Position numbers and translations under genes: made by a program. The notes beneath the pieces are model-generated. The model ran no database searches and had not been told where the DNA came from. It saw nothing but the letters and a program-made list of their open reading frames with translations. From Gymnorhina tibicen (Eukaryota; Chordata; Aves; Passeriformes; Artamidae), in contig VXAZ01007501.1 in assembly GCA_013399875.1 (NCBI GenBank), forward strand, positions 1,154,155-1,218,154: DNA of 64,000 bases. The letters run 5' to 3'. Of the stretch, positions 10,243-21,808 are shown in pieces (position 1 is the stretch's first letter; each line of letters starts with the position of its first letter).

Positions 10243-12100
10243 AGAGTTCCATTAAATACCACTTTCAATGGATTTTTTTTGTTTTTACTTAACCTGCATC
10301 TGTGACACATATATAATAAGCACTGCACTAATAACTTGACTTTTCAGTGCTTTGTCCCACAGAAAACAACTTGCAACAAAGAGCTTAAAGTGTAGTGAGT
10401 AAATGTCTCAACAACATAATTTTCCTGGCAGAACTAGACCCTCCTGCAGTAGCACTACAACTCCCAACAAGAGCCTCTAGTCTTCCACAGGTGACCTTGG
10501 TGGCATACTGCTAAAACAACTGGAATGTGAAAACCAAGGAGTATGTCACAATCTACAATGTGTCTTGCACACACGTGCACAAAAGAAAACAATATTCCCA
10601 TTAAAGATGTTAAAGGAAGATAACCAAAGCTGATGTGGCAGTCTATCATAACTTCATTATATTTCTGCTATGTAATTTCAATGAAGGGAAGCGAATATTA
10701 AAGAGTATTCCAAAAGCTACACCATACCTGCTTGCAGCACCTGTTTCCAGTCTATACAGACTAATTCTTTCTGCTGAATGTAACCAACAGAGAATGGCAA
10801 TAAAATACTAAGGGAAACAATCACCACTTCTCCTGTAAAACCACCAATCACATCTGTTGCTTGCACATCGAAAGTTTATTGACAATTTTAACTTGGATTT
10901 AGAAAATAGCACTTAGTTATTACATGGCAGTTGGGGTTTTTTGGCTTTTTGTTTGTTAGGTTGTTGTTTGGGGTTTTTTCAAAAGACCTACGCAACCTCT
11001 AAGTTCTTTCACCAATAGGGAATTACTTAGATTTTTAATAAAAATGTCTGGAAAGACCACGAACTAGTAATATTAGATTTTATCAACAGGCTTCTCAGCT
11101 TAATTCTTGCAGACAAGAAACCAATACACCCATAAAAATGCTAACTGAGAAAGTTTCTGGAAAGATGCTGCAGAAAATACAACTACATGCACGGGAAATT
11201 AATTCTGTAGATGATGTGTAAAAGATGGCTTATAAAATTAACGAGATATTACTTAAGGCAAGAGAAACAATTAGACTATTAACAGTGAAGATAAAGCAAC
11301 ATTTTGCCATCAAATATAATGAAACTAATTAAAAGTGAAATGAAAATTCAGATATGAATATGAAAATAAAATCGAACAAGACAAAAGGCCTAGAGAGTTC
11401 ACAGGCTCAAAATCCAAACGTGTCCAAAACTGCAGCACCTATAAAGAACCTGAATGGACTGTTAGTTTATCATTTTTGCACATGCTAAAAATCGGAAAGA
11501 TCCATCCTCCTTTGGGGCATGGATTGGTCTGCTATTTTTTAAGACTAGAAAGAGATTTTATGGGCACCAGAAACAAAACTAAAAGGCATGGGTGTAATTG
11601 CAAAAGGAGTGAGTACTGAAAAAGCAGTAAGCTGCGCTATGCAGGTAATAATTCTGAAGAGTCTGTAATGCTTAAAGGGAAGATTCTTCTCCAAGGAATG
11701 TTGCAGGCACATGCAACAATGGAGCAAATGAAATCTATAGCTATTAGCTTGTATTGTTTCACAAAATACTTTTCTGACACTACAGAAGCATGAGAATTGC
11801 CAAGTCCAATTCTGCTTACATCACTGGTTTAATTCACATAACCTGATGAAACAACAGAGGATTTAGATTTATCAAGACATTTTATGCAATAAACAGTGTT
11901 TCTTACTCTGCCATCACCAAGTGGGACTGCACATGAACACTTCAATTCCCTTCGTTCAGGAGGGCTTTTGAAGCAGAGAACTGAAGGGTTTCAAGACTCT
12001 GGTTAACAATGCCAACATGCTCTTCATGGCAGTCACTCACCATCTTTCATGAGTCTGTCTCCATTTTTATTTTGCTTTCCAAGTATTTCCTTGTTGTTTC
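10243..12100. other. Non-coding stretch with a G/T-rich tract and one weak exon-like block
   Basis: A long irregular GGGGTTTTTT tract lies at 10931-10980. On the minus strand 10728-10832 is open and bounded by AG and GTATGG; it is treated as a weak candidate among the findings. The rest holds only short frames. Confidence 0.4.
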
Positions 12101-12215
12101 TTTACTGCTTATTCACTTTCACAACTCTGAAGACCCTCTGATTACTGCTCTCCTCCCACTGTTTCTGAACAATCCCACTACTAGCATCATTATCAGATGA
12201 TGATGCTGTCCTTAC

Positions 12216-12368
12216 CCTCTGCTGCTGGCTCCTCTCAGTCAGTATTGACATCTTGCTAATGTCTTGTGCATGGATGTCCTGCAATGACTTCAGCCTAAAA
12301 GATCTGTGAGTGACTTTTGAATTTTCAATGCTTTTGGTTAAACCATCCCACTTTTGTGTCAAGTTCAC
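12216..12368 (-). CDS. Candidate internal exon of unrecognised gene
   Basis: This minus-strand block is bounded by an acceptor (CCTTTTCACAAAG) at its right end and by a good donor (CAGAGG|GTAAGG) at its left end. It is exactly 153 bp and reads 51 codons without a stop in phase 0 to phase 0. The translation begins VNLTQKWDGLTKSIENSK and ends TERSQQQR. It is polar, with no low-complexity bias, and looks protein-like, but I cannot name a family. The open frame continues past the donor to 12102. Its use as an exon is inferred from splice signals alone, and neighbouring exons were not identified. A chance coincidence of AG, an open block and GTAAGG is quite possible in 64 kb. Confidence 0.22.
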
Positions 12369-13425
12369 CTTTGTGAAAAGGATATAGTATCCTTAAAAAC
12401 CTCTCAGATTTAACAGGTGCCACAATTCCACAGACACGGACTGGCAGTTAAGGGTTTGCATGATATATTTAGTAATGCATGGTGCCATAATGACCACTGT
12501 CATCTCACCTTCCCTTGGTGCTTCCCTTCTCTCCTTTTTCATAGTTTATACTACAAATACCTTGGAACTAGTATGTGAGTACTTTTTAATAAGAGCTAGT
12601 CTACACATTAGTTTCCCCTAGCCTAGAGGCCTCATCTTTCAGGATGTATTTCAATGCAAATACAGGTTTTGATTCCTTTTTACATAGCACTTGCTAGTCT
12701 GTCTTAATAACGCATCCCTCATGCTCAGAAAAATATAACAAGATAATATGGAATGTCTTAGGAAAATTTCCAGAAATAAGGAGAGAGACAACAAGAAAAG
12801 TAGTAACAGAGCATCTTAAAAGCAATCTTCCCTAACTGCAGAACATGCAAGAAGTGCAAGAAGACAATACCCTCTCCTGTTATTTAGAAACATCCCTTGC
12901 TAATTTAGCCTTTGAAAAACTTGGGGCGTTGTCTGCATAACATCAAGCAAACCTGTAGTACTGTATAAAATATAACTGCTTAATAATGACTTGTTGAACA
13001 GTATGCTCTCAAGAGAAAAGGAAAAAGCATTTTCCCAGTAATTACCTTTGCAATTCTGATTAGGCAGCCTATACACTTTGTATGTTACAATGACCAGGTC
13101 TGCAAAGAGTAAAGTCTCAACCTTCAGAAGTGTGACAGTTCCCCTGCTAATCTGAATCACATACCATCACATACAAATCACTACAAAAGTGTAGTGGCAG
13201 AAGCAAAATGTACAGAGGGAACTCCAGACCATCTGGTGCTACGAGCACTGACCACACGTTTGTTGATCATATGCGCTTATCTGAGCATTGCAGGGCACAG
13301 AACTTTAGTTCCATGGTCCTCTTGATCTCTAGAAAGTGAGACACTGAAAGCAGGGAGTCAGTTGCTCAAATCTTAAGTTTTCTAGTGACAAGCCATATAT
13401 GTGAATAGTTACCAAAATTTCAGTC
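12369..13425. other. Non-coding stretch, nothing recognised
   Basis: The sequence holds one 86-codon minus frame at 12900-13160, hydrophobic in its middle (VETLLFADLVIVTYKVY), that I do not recognise and consider near chance length. No repeats were seen. Confidence 0.4.
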
Positions 13426-13427
13426 TG

Positions 13428-13500
13428 TTACTCAAATCAGGGCCAAAATAAGACCTCGTATGATTTCTTCTGATTTCAATGTTATGAATGTTAGCATTGG
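13428..13500. repeat. Fragment of ancient amniote interspersed repeat
   Basis: The stretch reads CAAATCAGGGCCAAAATAAG, then ACCTCGTATG, then TGATTTCAATG. This follows the order of the old amniote repeat phrase (CAGGGCCAAATTCTGACCTCAG ... TGATTTCAATGGAG). It is diverged and short, and I do not assign a family name. Confidence 0.4.
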
Positions 13501-15785
13501 AAAATTAAAGACTTGCCTCTCACCCCTCCAGTCCCAGTAAAGGACTCTCTCCATGGAAATGCTGAATAGATATCTGGAAGATATGATTTTCAACCAGCTT
13601 ACTTATATTTGTCTAAAAAGCTGCATGGATACTCGTTTCAGCTCCCACTAGTTTTACTTTAGTTTGTGGGGTTTTTTAGTTCTTTTGCTTAGGGATACAT
13701 TTAAGATGAATGGAGTAAGCTGCTTCCACATCACAAAATAGAGTCCATAAAGGGATTTGTAGAAGTTTACTTACACAGTGCAGCTCATGCCTTTTAATAA
13801 ACTTTCTCATGTGAACAGTATCAAACTGCTACTTCTGTCCAAATTCCCTAAACAAATTTAAAAGCAAGATGCAGTCTTTCCTCTCCAGAACAATCAGAGA
13901 CTCTACTGAGTGAGTGATGCCACTTCTAGACAATACCTTTTTTATTCCTAGTATGCTCTTAAGGGATTCCCCAGGGAAACTTACTTATTTCTAGCAAAAT
14001 ACAGAATCACACAGCTGGAATTTTAGAAATATTTTTTAAGAACCCTCCCAGAGAAAAAAGATTTGAAAGACAGTATCTATTTCATGATGACCCAGCAATG
14101 CCACAGTATCTCACTTACCAAGAAGGTGAATACAAGTGTGCACAACAGGTGCACTCTAATGTAACTAAGCAGAAAAGATCCTTCTACATACAATCATGGT
14201 TGAAAACAGACATGCATTTCATACTTCTAATAGGATTTGATAAAATCATGGCTATAGAATAAAAAAAAAAATAGGCTAGACAAGGCACTGGAGGGATGAT
14301 CAAGTTTCCAACAAATGAAATAAAGCTCTGTGATTTAACAAATTAAATCCTATGGACCACTGGGAGGTAAAATAACGACCGTTTTCATTAAATGTTCTGC
14401 TTTAGTTGAGTTATATGTGGACACATCAGCTAAGCAAGCACTGGAGTGGCAATGCCTACTTTCAAGTTCTTTGACTTTGTTTTCAAGAAAAATCAAATGC
14501 CATCTATCACAGGGGACAGAATTAAAGCCATAGGACAGAAAGGTGACATTAAGCAGGCTGTATGCTCACTGGACCCCATTCACAATCTCAAAAGAAGCTG
14601 GATGCATTAGGTAAAAAAACGATTGACATTTATGTTTTTCTCAGTAGACCTAATTAGGTCTGACATACATCCATTCACACTCAAATAGGCACAGAAACCG
14701 TCAAGGTTATTTTCCAATTATTTCCACCTACAGTGCCTCATTCTGAAAGGACTGGGAATCTGAACCTTCAAAAGAGACTACAGGTGCTGTTCCTACATCC
14801 TCTCTCAGCAACTGAACCCTTAATAAGAAAAGTACTTTTTATTTAAAACTCATTACTTTCAAAACAGGATTTCTAATCTGAGCATCTTTGATCCCATTTT
14901 TACTTGTGATTGATAGAATTTTTCATCACACCAATGGTATAAGTTCTGTTCTAATATTGTAAAAGCATTTTAAATGGCCAAAAAGTCAGTTCTGTTCATA
15001 ACACTATTATTAATGTAGTAACATAAATATCCATTTAAACAGCATAAAAGCTGCTAAAGGATGGTAAAGTAAATTTTCACACATGAAAGAATCAGATAAA
15101 ACAGCTTCCCCAAAGACATTATGAAATATTAAAGTTAAGATAAAGGTCACTTGAAAAGACACATCACATTTAGCACTGTGTCATGGGGTGGTGGTAGAAT
15201 CCCCAAACCAAATGAATCTCTTCTCTTTGCTTTTCTTAAAAAAGTAGAGTTGCTCTAGGTTTATATAAACGTTTTCCTGAAATGCCAGAGGCCCATCAGT
15301 AGTCAGCTGCATTTCCACAATGGTCAGATTACCTCTGAAAGGACTGAATTCTTAATTTAGTCCCTAAATACCGTAATATTCTGACTGATCTTTCCTAAAA
15401 ATACTTTTTCCTGTGATTTTGTCACAGATTTTGTAATCTGCTGTATCATGAACTGAAAACATCAGTCAAATCAACACTGTGATGAACAGATTATCTCAGA
15501 AAAACAAGCCAAAAAAACCTTTCAGTGGGACCTGTTTGTTTTTTTATACCACATCTGTTCAACTATATTTGCTTTGTTTCTGATGATGGCCAGAAGCAGA
15601 GGCTATAATCTAAGAAATAGCAATGACATCTTTTCTGCAAGGGTTCAGGAAACGTTCCTTAGGTTCTAAGCAAACAGTATTGAAAGCTACGATTAACATG
15701 AACACTAAAAGAAAGAAAAAATATTACCCTTACTATTGGCTAACCTTCAGAACTTTTCAACATGTTATTTCAGAAAGTATAATTG
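13501..15785. other. Non-coding stretch, nothing firm
   Basis: AT-rich sequence with a G/T tract at 13651-13685 and A-runs at 14262-14272. It has no open frame above 60 codons except a 62-codon plus frame at 15623-15811 that runs into the next element. No transposon signature was recognised. Confidence 0.45.
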
Positions 15786-15890
15786 CCTCCAATTTGTTGA
15801 TGAGGAACTGAGGCAAAACAAGGTTAAAAGCTTTCCCAATATTATGCAGCACAGGACTTGGGAAAGAAACCTATGTACCTTTGGGTTCAT
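15786..15890 (-). repeat. MIR-like SINE fragment, minus strand
   Basis: The plus strand carries TTGATGAGGAACTGAGGC near 15797, then AAGGTTAAAAGCTTTCCCAAT, then a GCAGCACAGGACTTGGGA block. This is the classic reverse-complement order of a MIR core (GATGAGGAAACTGAGGCACAGAGAGGTTAAG, then ACTTGCCCAAGGTCACACAG). Conservation of about 60 bases in the correct order makes chance unlikely. MIR elements are old and present at low copy number in birds. The tRNA-like head is not visible, so only the core and 3' part remain. Confidence 0.65.
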
Positions 15891-18800
15891 GATAACTGGA
15901 AATGAATAAACTGACAAAATCAACTGTTTGTGCAGCACGCAAGAGCCTTTTCCAGAGACAATTGCATAAAAGTGGAATAACCAGCAATATTAACGTTTAA
16001 GGTAAAAAATAAATTTCATGGCTATGAAGAAAAAAATGACAACTTTGTACTTAATAGCTGAGAAACAGTGAACTTGAATGAACATCTGTAGTGTCAGAAC
16101 AAACCCTCTCTAATACATACAAAATGTTGTAAAGTGCTAGGATGTCAAAAACTAAAATGAATTATCAGGTTTGTAGAACAACAGATAGTGTTTTAGCTAT
16201 CTTTTGAATTTCCATATAAATGTAACGATCTGCAAAGTACCTCTTTGGTACCTACTCTATTTTAGCTGCTCTTTTTTTGGCTGTCAATGCTGCATAAACT
16301 GCAGCTCTGCACAGGCTTTGGGCACCTCCATATTGAGTAGACTCCATGAAGTGCCAGGCTCAGCCAGGAGGTTGCTCTCTGCAAGAGGAGACTTTAAAGC
16401 ATTCACAGCAGGCATAGCATTTTGTCATCTACTTCCTCTACCACAGATGTCCTGAAAGGACTTCAGGGTGTGAAAAAAATTTAAAGTTCACCCTTCTAGT
16501 TAAAGCTAAACTTCAGAAGTATAAAGCTGCATATAAATGCCTTCTTAATAGAGACTTTTCTGTATTATATTCAGAGAAGCTTATGGTGTCTGCCTCTGTA
16601 ACATACGCCAGGTATCTCATACTGTTCCCCATTGTCTTATTCTGGAATTCCAACAACATCATTTTAGGATTCGGTGCCAATGCGAGCACATTTCAATCCT
16701 AAACTCATTACATCCATGTTTCACTCTCACAAGAGATTGGCTATTTGCTTCTATCCTCTAAGGAAGCCCATAGCATGAATGACAAGATGTCAGGAATAAT
16801 CAAGAAAACTAGTTTTATGCCCCTGAAGAACAAAACATCATCTTTGTCCTCTCAGGCAGGGTGTTGTCTTAATAAAAAGAATGGCTTTTAGCATCCATCA
16901 AGTAAATCTAAATCAGTATATCATTAGAGATTGCTTACATTTATTCCTGCATCTTGCTTCATTTCTTCCCTCTGTTTTATCACATTACCTTCTGTGTCAT
17001 CTACGATCACAGCCTACTGTGAGAGAGTAGCAGAAAAACTAGCACTACTAGTAACCCTATTTCCTTCCCTAGAGAAATCAGCTATAGCTTTTACTACTCC
17101 AGACTATCAGCATCTTAGGATATAATAGTCCAGGAAATAGTCTTCCCCAGCCTCCTGCTTTCCCCTTGCCATCTCTAAGCTTTTAATTTCTATGAAGCAG
17201 TTGTTATGAATTACCAAGCACTGTCATTTCACACACCTATCCAGGGCTCCCAAAACAAATTAAAGACAGAGGGTTAAGCATAAATCACAATGTAAGAAAA
17301 ACACACCTCTCTTGATGCTCACATCAGTGAAAACATTTCAGTGCCATACCCTTTCCCTAACTGCTGCAAGTCAGTAGCTCAAACCTTATGCATATAGCAA
17401 CTAAAAAAAAAACCCACCAAAACCCCCAGTTGTATAGTAAGAATATAGCTTGTTTCAAAGCCCCAACTTGTGTGCCAAGAATGTGTTGTGGAGCCAGTGG
17501 TTTGTTGCACACCACCCCTCAAATGCTGACATGTTTTGACAATGCTGCCACCAATTCTGATTTTTAAAGCTGAAGAGAGAGTAGCTATTCACCTCAGCCA
17601 TCTGCCAATGCAGCAGATGAACGTGATGCAGACATTCCATAACTGATGTACCTCAACTCACCAGAAATCCTGTGATTGGAGGCACACTTCCTCACTCAAG
17701 ATAATGACTATAAAAATTACAGCGACAGCAATAGTTGTCTCTGGAGTGATATGCATGAAAACTAAATATATTAACTCTTTCACTATAAAGTGGATTAAAC
17801 TATAGTGAAACCCTTTGTAAATGCATTCTCGTGCTGATTTTTACCCTCAGGAACACATAATAGGAGCTTTTGAAAAAAATTAGGAGCTGTTACCTGAAAG
17901 AAGATTTATTTTTGAAAATTTATAGTCCCTTTTGGACATCAAGAGAAAGCATATTCCTAGAAAACTCATCACAGTCCACAGAAGACACTTGGGTTTCTCA
18001 TCAATACGAAAGATCATCTGTAAAAACTAATAGAATAAGAGAATTTGTAATTGTTCAGGGTTTTTTTCAAGGTAATCTCTCTGAAACCTTTACAAATTCA
18101 AGTGCCAATTATCAGCAGTATGGAAACAGATCAAATGAAATCACAGAGATTTCACCATCTGGAAAACTCATAGCAATTGCTACATACAGTTTTCGCTCCT
18201 TATTTCAGAATTTACAGAGCTTCACTCCTCATACCTCTTTTCACATATTTGCAAACTTCTGACATCATCTGTTTCTTAGCTAAAAATAAATAGCATTACT
18301 GTACTGCAGAAGAAAGCATCAGTAATTTACAGTATGAAAACTTCAGACCACAAGAACAAATCCTGCTGGTCTGAGTAGCCCAGATGAAGCCAGTCTGATT
18401 ACCTGAACGAGAATGTGTGCAGAAATGGCCTGTCCTCCCTTCAGAGACCACTATGCACACAGGAAACTCCCTCTGAGTCTACAGATGCGATTCTTAAATT
18501 CACATCTCAGTCTTCTACTGTTTTGTAAATTAAAGTTTTGTACATTTAGTTCATTGTTCTGCCCCTAAGTAGAATCAGTTCTCTGATCTGATTCTAATTC
18601 ATTCTTCTTCATGTACCCTTAAAAAAGGAAAGGCTCCTAGTGAAAGAGACTACATCTTCTCAAATAATGTATTCCAGTGCTTCCTCCTGCTTCTTACATG
18701 TTTTTCCCCAAATATCTGACTCAAGCCATCTTTGCTACAGTTGAAATTCATTTCTTACCCAACTGCAATATAATTGGTGCATGTTTCCAAGGTCTGTTAT

Positions 18801-19851
18801 GTATGGTCTTGGGGAAACTATGAATAGGACAATTCTGTACAGATACACTGTGAGCTATAAAGGCTCTTCCACTGAATAGAACAGCAGGATCTCCTTCCTA
18901 AATTCTCCTCTTTTCATGGCTCCTTCTCTCAAGAGAAGTAACAAAATTCCTTTTACCTAGTATTTGTATCATAAGATGTGCATTTTCCATATGTATTTGC
19001 CACTTGGGGAAAAGAAGAAAAGCAAAGATTAAACAGCAAAGGATAAGACTACAAAACTAGAAGTTTATAAACTCTCACAAAACATTACTATCTCTTCCTG
19101 TGAATTCTTAACTTTAGATTTCCTCTCTACTGTTCTAACTTACATTATATGGGCTGTATAACTACACTGGTTTAGAGTTCAGCCCCTTCGTTAATACTCT
19201 GAAGCCTTACATTTATTCAGTTCCAACTCTGCTCTCAAAGGAAACTGGCTATTTATTTCAGCAAATGTATTCAGGAAATGTAAATCTGGACAAGAAACAG
19301 AATAGTTGTGCATAATGTTGTATAAGTTTAGCATAACTATTCGCTTCACTGTCTAAATTCAAGCTTTTTTTTTCTCCTTGTGGGATTCACAATTATAATA
19401 TTTATAGATAAATAAGAATAGATTCCGTGGAAATAATTTTAACTTTTGATAGCTCACAGTAACCAACAGTAAATTCAGCACACTGTGTAGTAAAATCTTA
19501 CTGCAGTAACTTCTTCTTGCTACCTAGGAACAATAAAAAAATACTACAGGGTTTTTGGTTTGGTTTTTTGGTTGTTTTTCTTTTCCCACAATTTTAAAAA
19601 CACAACATACTCAAAACTTGAGGAAGAAGTACAGCCCTCTGAATTTCTGAATCACATCACAAGAGCTCTGAAATCTGCTCCTAGTTCTCCAAGACCTCCT
19701 TTGTGACATGTGACTAGCCACTTAATACTTCATGCTGCAGGATATACCCATCCCTAGATATACCCATTCCTTTCTTTCTTCACAAGTCTGTCCATTCTAC
19801 TTAAAGAGAAAGGAAGTCTCTCCTTTGGCAGGCTAAGTGTTTCAAATTTAT
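15891..19851. other. Non-coding stretch with scattered open frames
   Basis: The longest frame is plus 17870-18262 (130 codons, serine- and asparagine-rich, ending HTSFHIFANF). It has no recognisable domain, and roughly one frame of this length is expected by chance at this base composition. An A/C tract lies at 17401-17432 and a G/T tract at 19549-19580. A minus frame at 17455-17640 has an unusual tryptophan-rich segment (NQNWWQHCQNMSAFEGWC) but is only 61 codons. No repeat family was recognised. Confidence 0.4.
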
Positions 19852-20112
19852 AGACCAAGGGGCCAGAAAGGATCGCTGTGACAATCCAGTTCAGCCTTTC
19901 ACATGAAGGATAGCCTGAATTTCATTCTTGTTTCAAGTAGGACTTACAACTGACTTAGGCAGATTCTACATCAGAGTTTCTCTAGGTACAGTATTCAAAT
20001 GGTTGGTTTTTCTTTCCCATGTTAAAAATCAGTACCTGATTCAGGTATGAATTTGTTTGGCTTCAGTGTCCAACCTGTGTGTCTTGTAATACCTTTGTCT
20101 GCCTGACAAAAT
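19852..20112 (-). mobile_element. Ancient CR1-type LINE 3' end, minus strand
   Basis: The left end reads AAGGGGCCAGAAAGGATCGC, then TGTGACAATCCAGTTCAGCC. This is the reverse complement of the old turtle/crocodile-type CR1 3' end (GGGCCAGAAGGGACCATTGTGATCATCTAGTC). The right end keeps the order AAAAATCAGTACCTGATTCAGG, then ATGAATTTGTTTGGCTTCAG, then TGTAATACCTTTGTCTGC, which is the next conserved part of the same family. The middle is eroded. This subfamily differs from the younger avian CR1 copies in the window and probably predates the bird radiation. Confidence 0.65.
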
Positions 20113-21290
20113 ACAGCTACTGCAATACCAATGCAAATAATAGATTACACTAGGATGTTACCTAAAGAGAATTCCTCCTTAAATGCACCCCTGGGACAGC
20201 TCTAACACCACCTTACTGGAGCTGGCTGATACAAAGCTTTTGGCAACAAGTATGCTATCAAACATCTGTTGTGATCCCCTTGGAAGCGCCCCCTCTCCCA
20301 CACCATATGGCCATCGCCACCGAGTGGCACTGCAAGGCCACAGCCCAGTTCTCATCACTCCCTGTCCTCTCTGGGGATGCCAGACACTGACAGATAATTT
20401 CGCACACACTTCACACTTCATCAGCAGGGAAGACAGCCTGCTGCAGTGAAAGGAAACATGCCGTGCATGTCCATGTTACAACACATTCTGTCCATGTCAC
20501 CGTCAGAAAACTCTGCTCATGGAGTACGTGGAGTATATGCTAAAGGAAGGGATTTTTTTTTTTTTTTGTCTAGCACTGTTGTTGCTCTTCCCAAGTGGCA
20601 ACTGCTTTCTGCGTAACTGGACTTACACTTGGGGCTTTGTCAACACAACTATGGCAGCTGTGGGTGCAAGGAGAAACAAATAAAAAACAAACATGGTCAC
20701 AGAAACATAGCGAAACATTACACAGCAGATCAAACTTCCTACTGACCTAAAGAGCTTTGTTGGCACAAAAAAAAAATTAACTTACAATCTTATGACAGGA
20801 TAGCAGACTAAGAGAAAATAAGAATTTCTTCCACAGGACTAAGTGACAAAACCTGTTGCTATGAATCAGGTAAATACAGCAGCAGCATCACTACTGACCA
20901 GTACATAAGAACAATAGTGCAAACAGAGGCACAGGGAACTAAGAGATTGAGTTTCCAAGTGAAAACCCTACCAACAGTTCAAGGAAGTTCAACCTACCTA
21001 CCAGTTCAACAGTTCAACCTACCTACCAGTTCAAGGAAGGACATCTGATATCACTGACTTTATTTCCCACAGCTACAAAATGACCATTTAAATTCTCTGT
21101 TCACAGTTACCAAAGTCATTAGAAAGGCTCAAAGCCTGTGCATACAGTACGAAATGTCACTCCCACAGTGGATTCTGTGCAAAGAAAGCAGAGCTAATAG
21201 GAAAGCACTCCTGATAACAGCAGGAACACACCACCTAAGAAGACAGAATTGAAGATAACACTGTTCTACTTTGAACCCAGTGAAAGTTAT
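20113..21290. other. Non-coding stretch with a GC-raised patch and a short duplication
   Basis: About 20180-20450 is richer in GC than its surroundings and carries open frames on both strands (80 and 88 codons), neither recognised. A run of T lies at 20551-20567. At 20987-21028 a 17-bp block is repeated with period 25 (first copy 20987-21003, second 21012-21028). A weak MIR-core resemblance lies near 20925-20962. Confidence 0.4.
20987..21028. repeat. Two-copy direct repeat, period 25
   Basis: The 17-bp block GTTCAACCTACCTACCA occurs at 20987-21003 and again at 21012-21028, separated by GTTCAACA. The flanks on both sides also carry GTTCAAGGAAG, so the array grew from a small local unit. It is a minor slippage event. 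Confidence 0.85.
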
Positions 21291-21808
21291 ATCATAGAAT
21301 CATAGAAGGGTTGAGGTTGCAAGGACCTTAAAGATCATCTAGTTCCAACCCCCCTGGAATGGGCAGGGACGTGTTCCACTAGACCAGGTTACTCAGAGCC
21401 CCATCCAACCCAGCCTTGAACACTGCCAGGGATGGGCATCCACAACTTCTCTGGGCATCTTATTCCAGTGCCTCACTACTGTCACAGTCCAGAGTTTCCT
21501 CCTAATCTAAACTTACCCTCTTTCAGTTTAAACCCATTCCCCCTTGTCGTATCATAGGTCCTTGGCAAAATTCCCTCACCAGCTTTCTTGTAGGCCCTTC
21601 CTGAAGTACTGGAAGGCTTAGAGGTTGCTCTAAGGTCTGCCCAGAGTCTTCTCTTCTCCAGGCTGAACAATGCCAGCTATCTCAGCCTGTTTTCATAGGG
21701 GAGATGTTCCAGCCCCTTGATCATCTTCATGGACCTCCAGCAGGTCCATGTCCTTATGCTGGGATCACCAGAGCTGGACATAGTACTCCAGAGAGGGTCT
21801 CATGACAG
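21291..21808 (-). mobile_element. CR1 LINE, 5'-truncated, minus strand
   Basis: It starts with two intact copies of the CR1 3' octamer in reverse complement (ATCATAGAATCATAGAAGGG). The standard 3' region follows: GACCTTAAAGATCATCTAGTTCCAACCC, then GAACACTGCCAGGGATGGGCATCCACAACTTCTC, then TATTCCAGTGCCTCAC. The minus frame 21670-21482 keeps MFSLEKRRLWADLRAT, the conserved LFSLEKRRLRGDL part of the ORF2 C-terminus. The left tail is well preserved, making this one of the youngest CR1 copies in the window. It is about 520 bp long, with no RT core. Confidence 0.95.

Noticed and set aside
12290..16460. Shared GATGTCCTGNAANGACTTCAG between about 12275 and 16447 as two copies of one repeat.
   Set aside because: Similarity does not extend beyond about 22 bases, so chance cannot be excluded.
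20925..20962. CAGAGGCACAGGGAACTAAG followed by TTTCCAAG as a MIR core.
   Set aside because: The order fits, but the match is only about 35 bases with indels and no flanking support.
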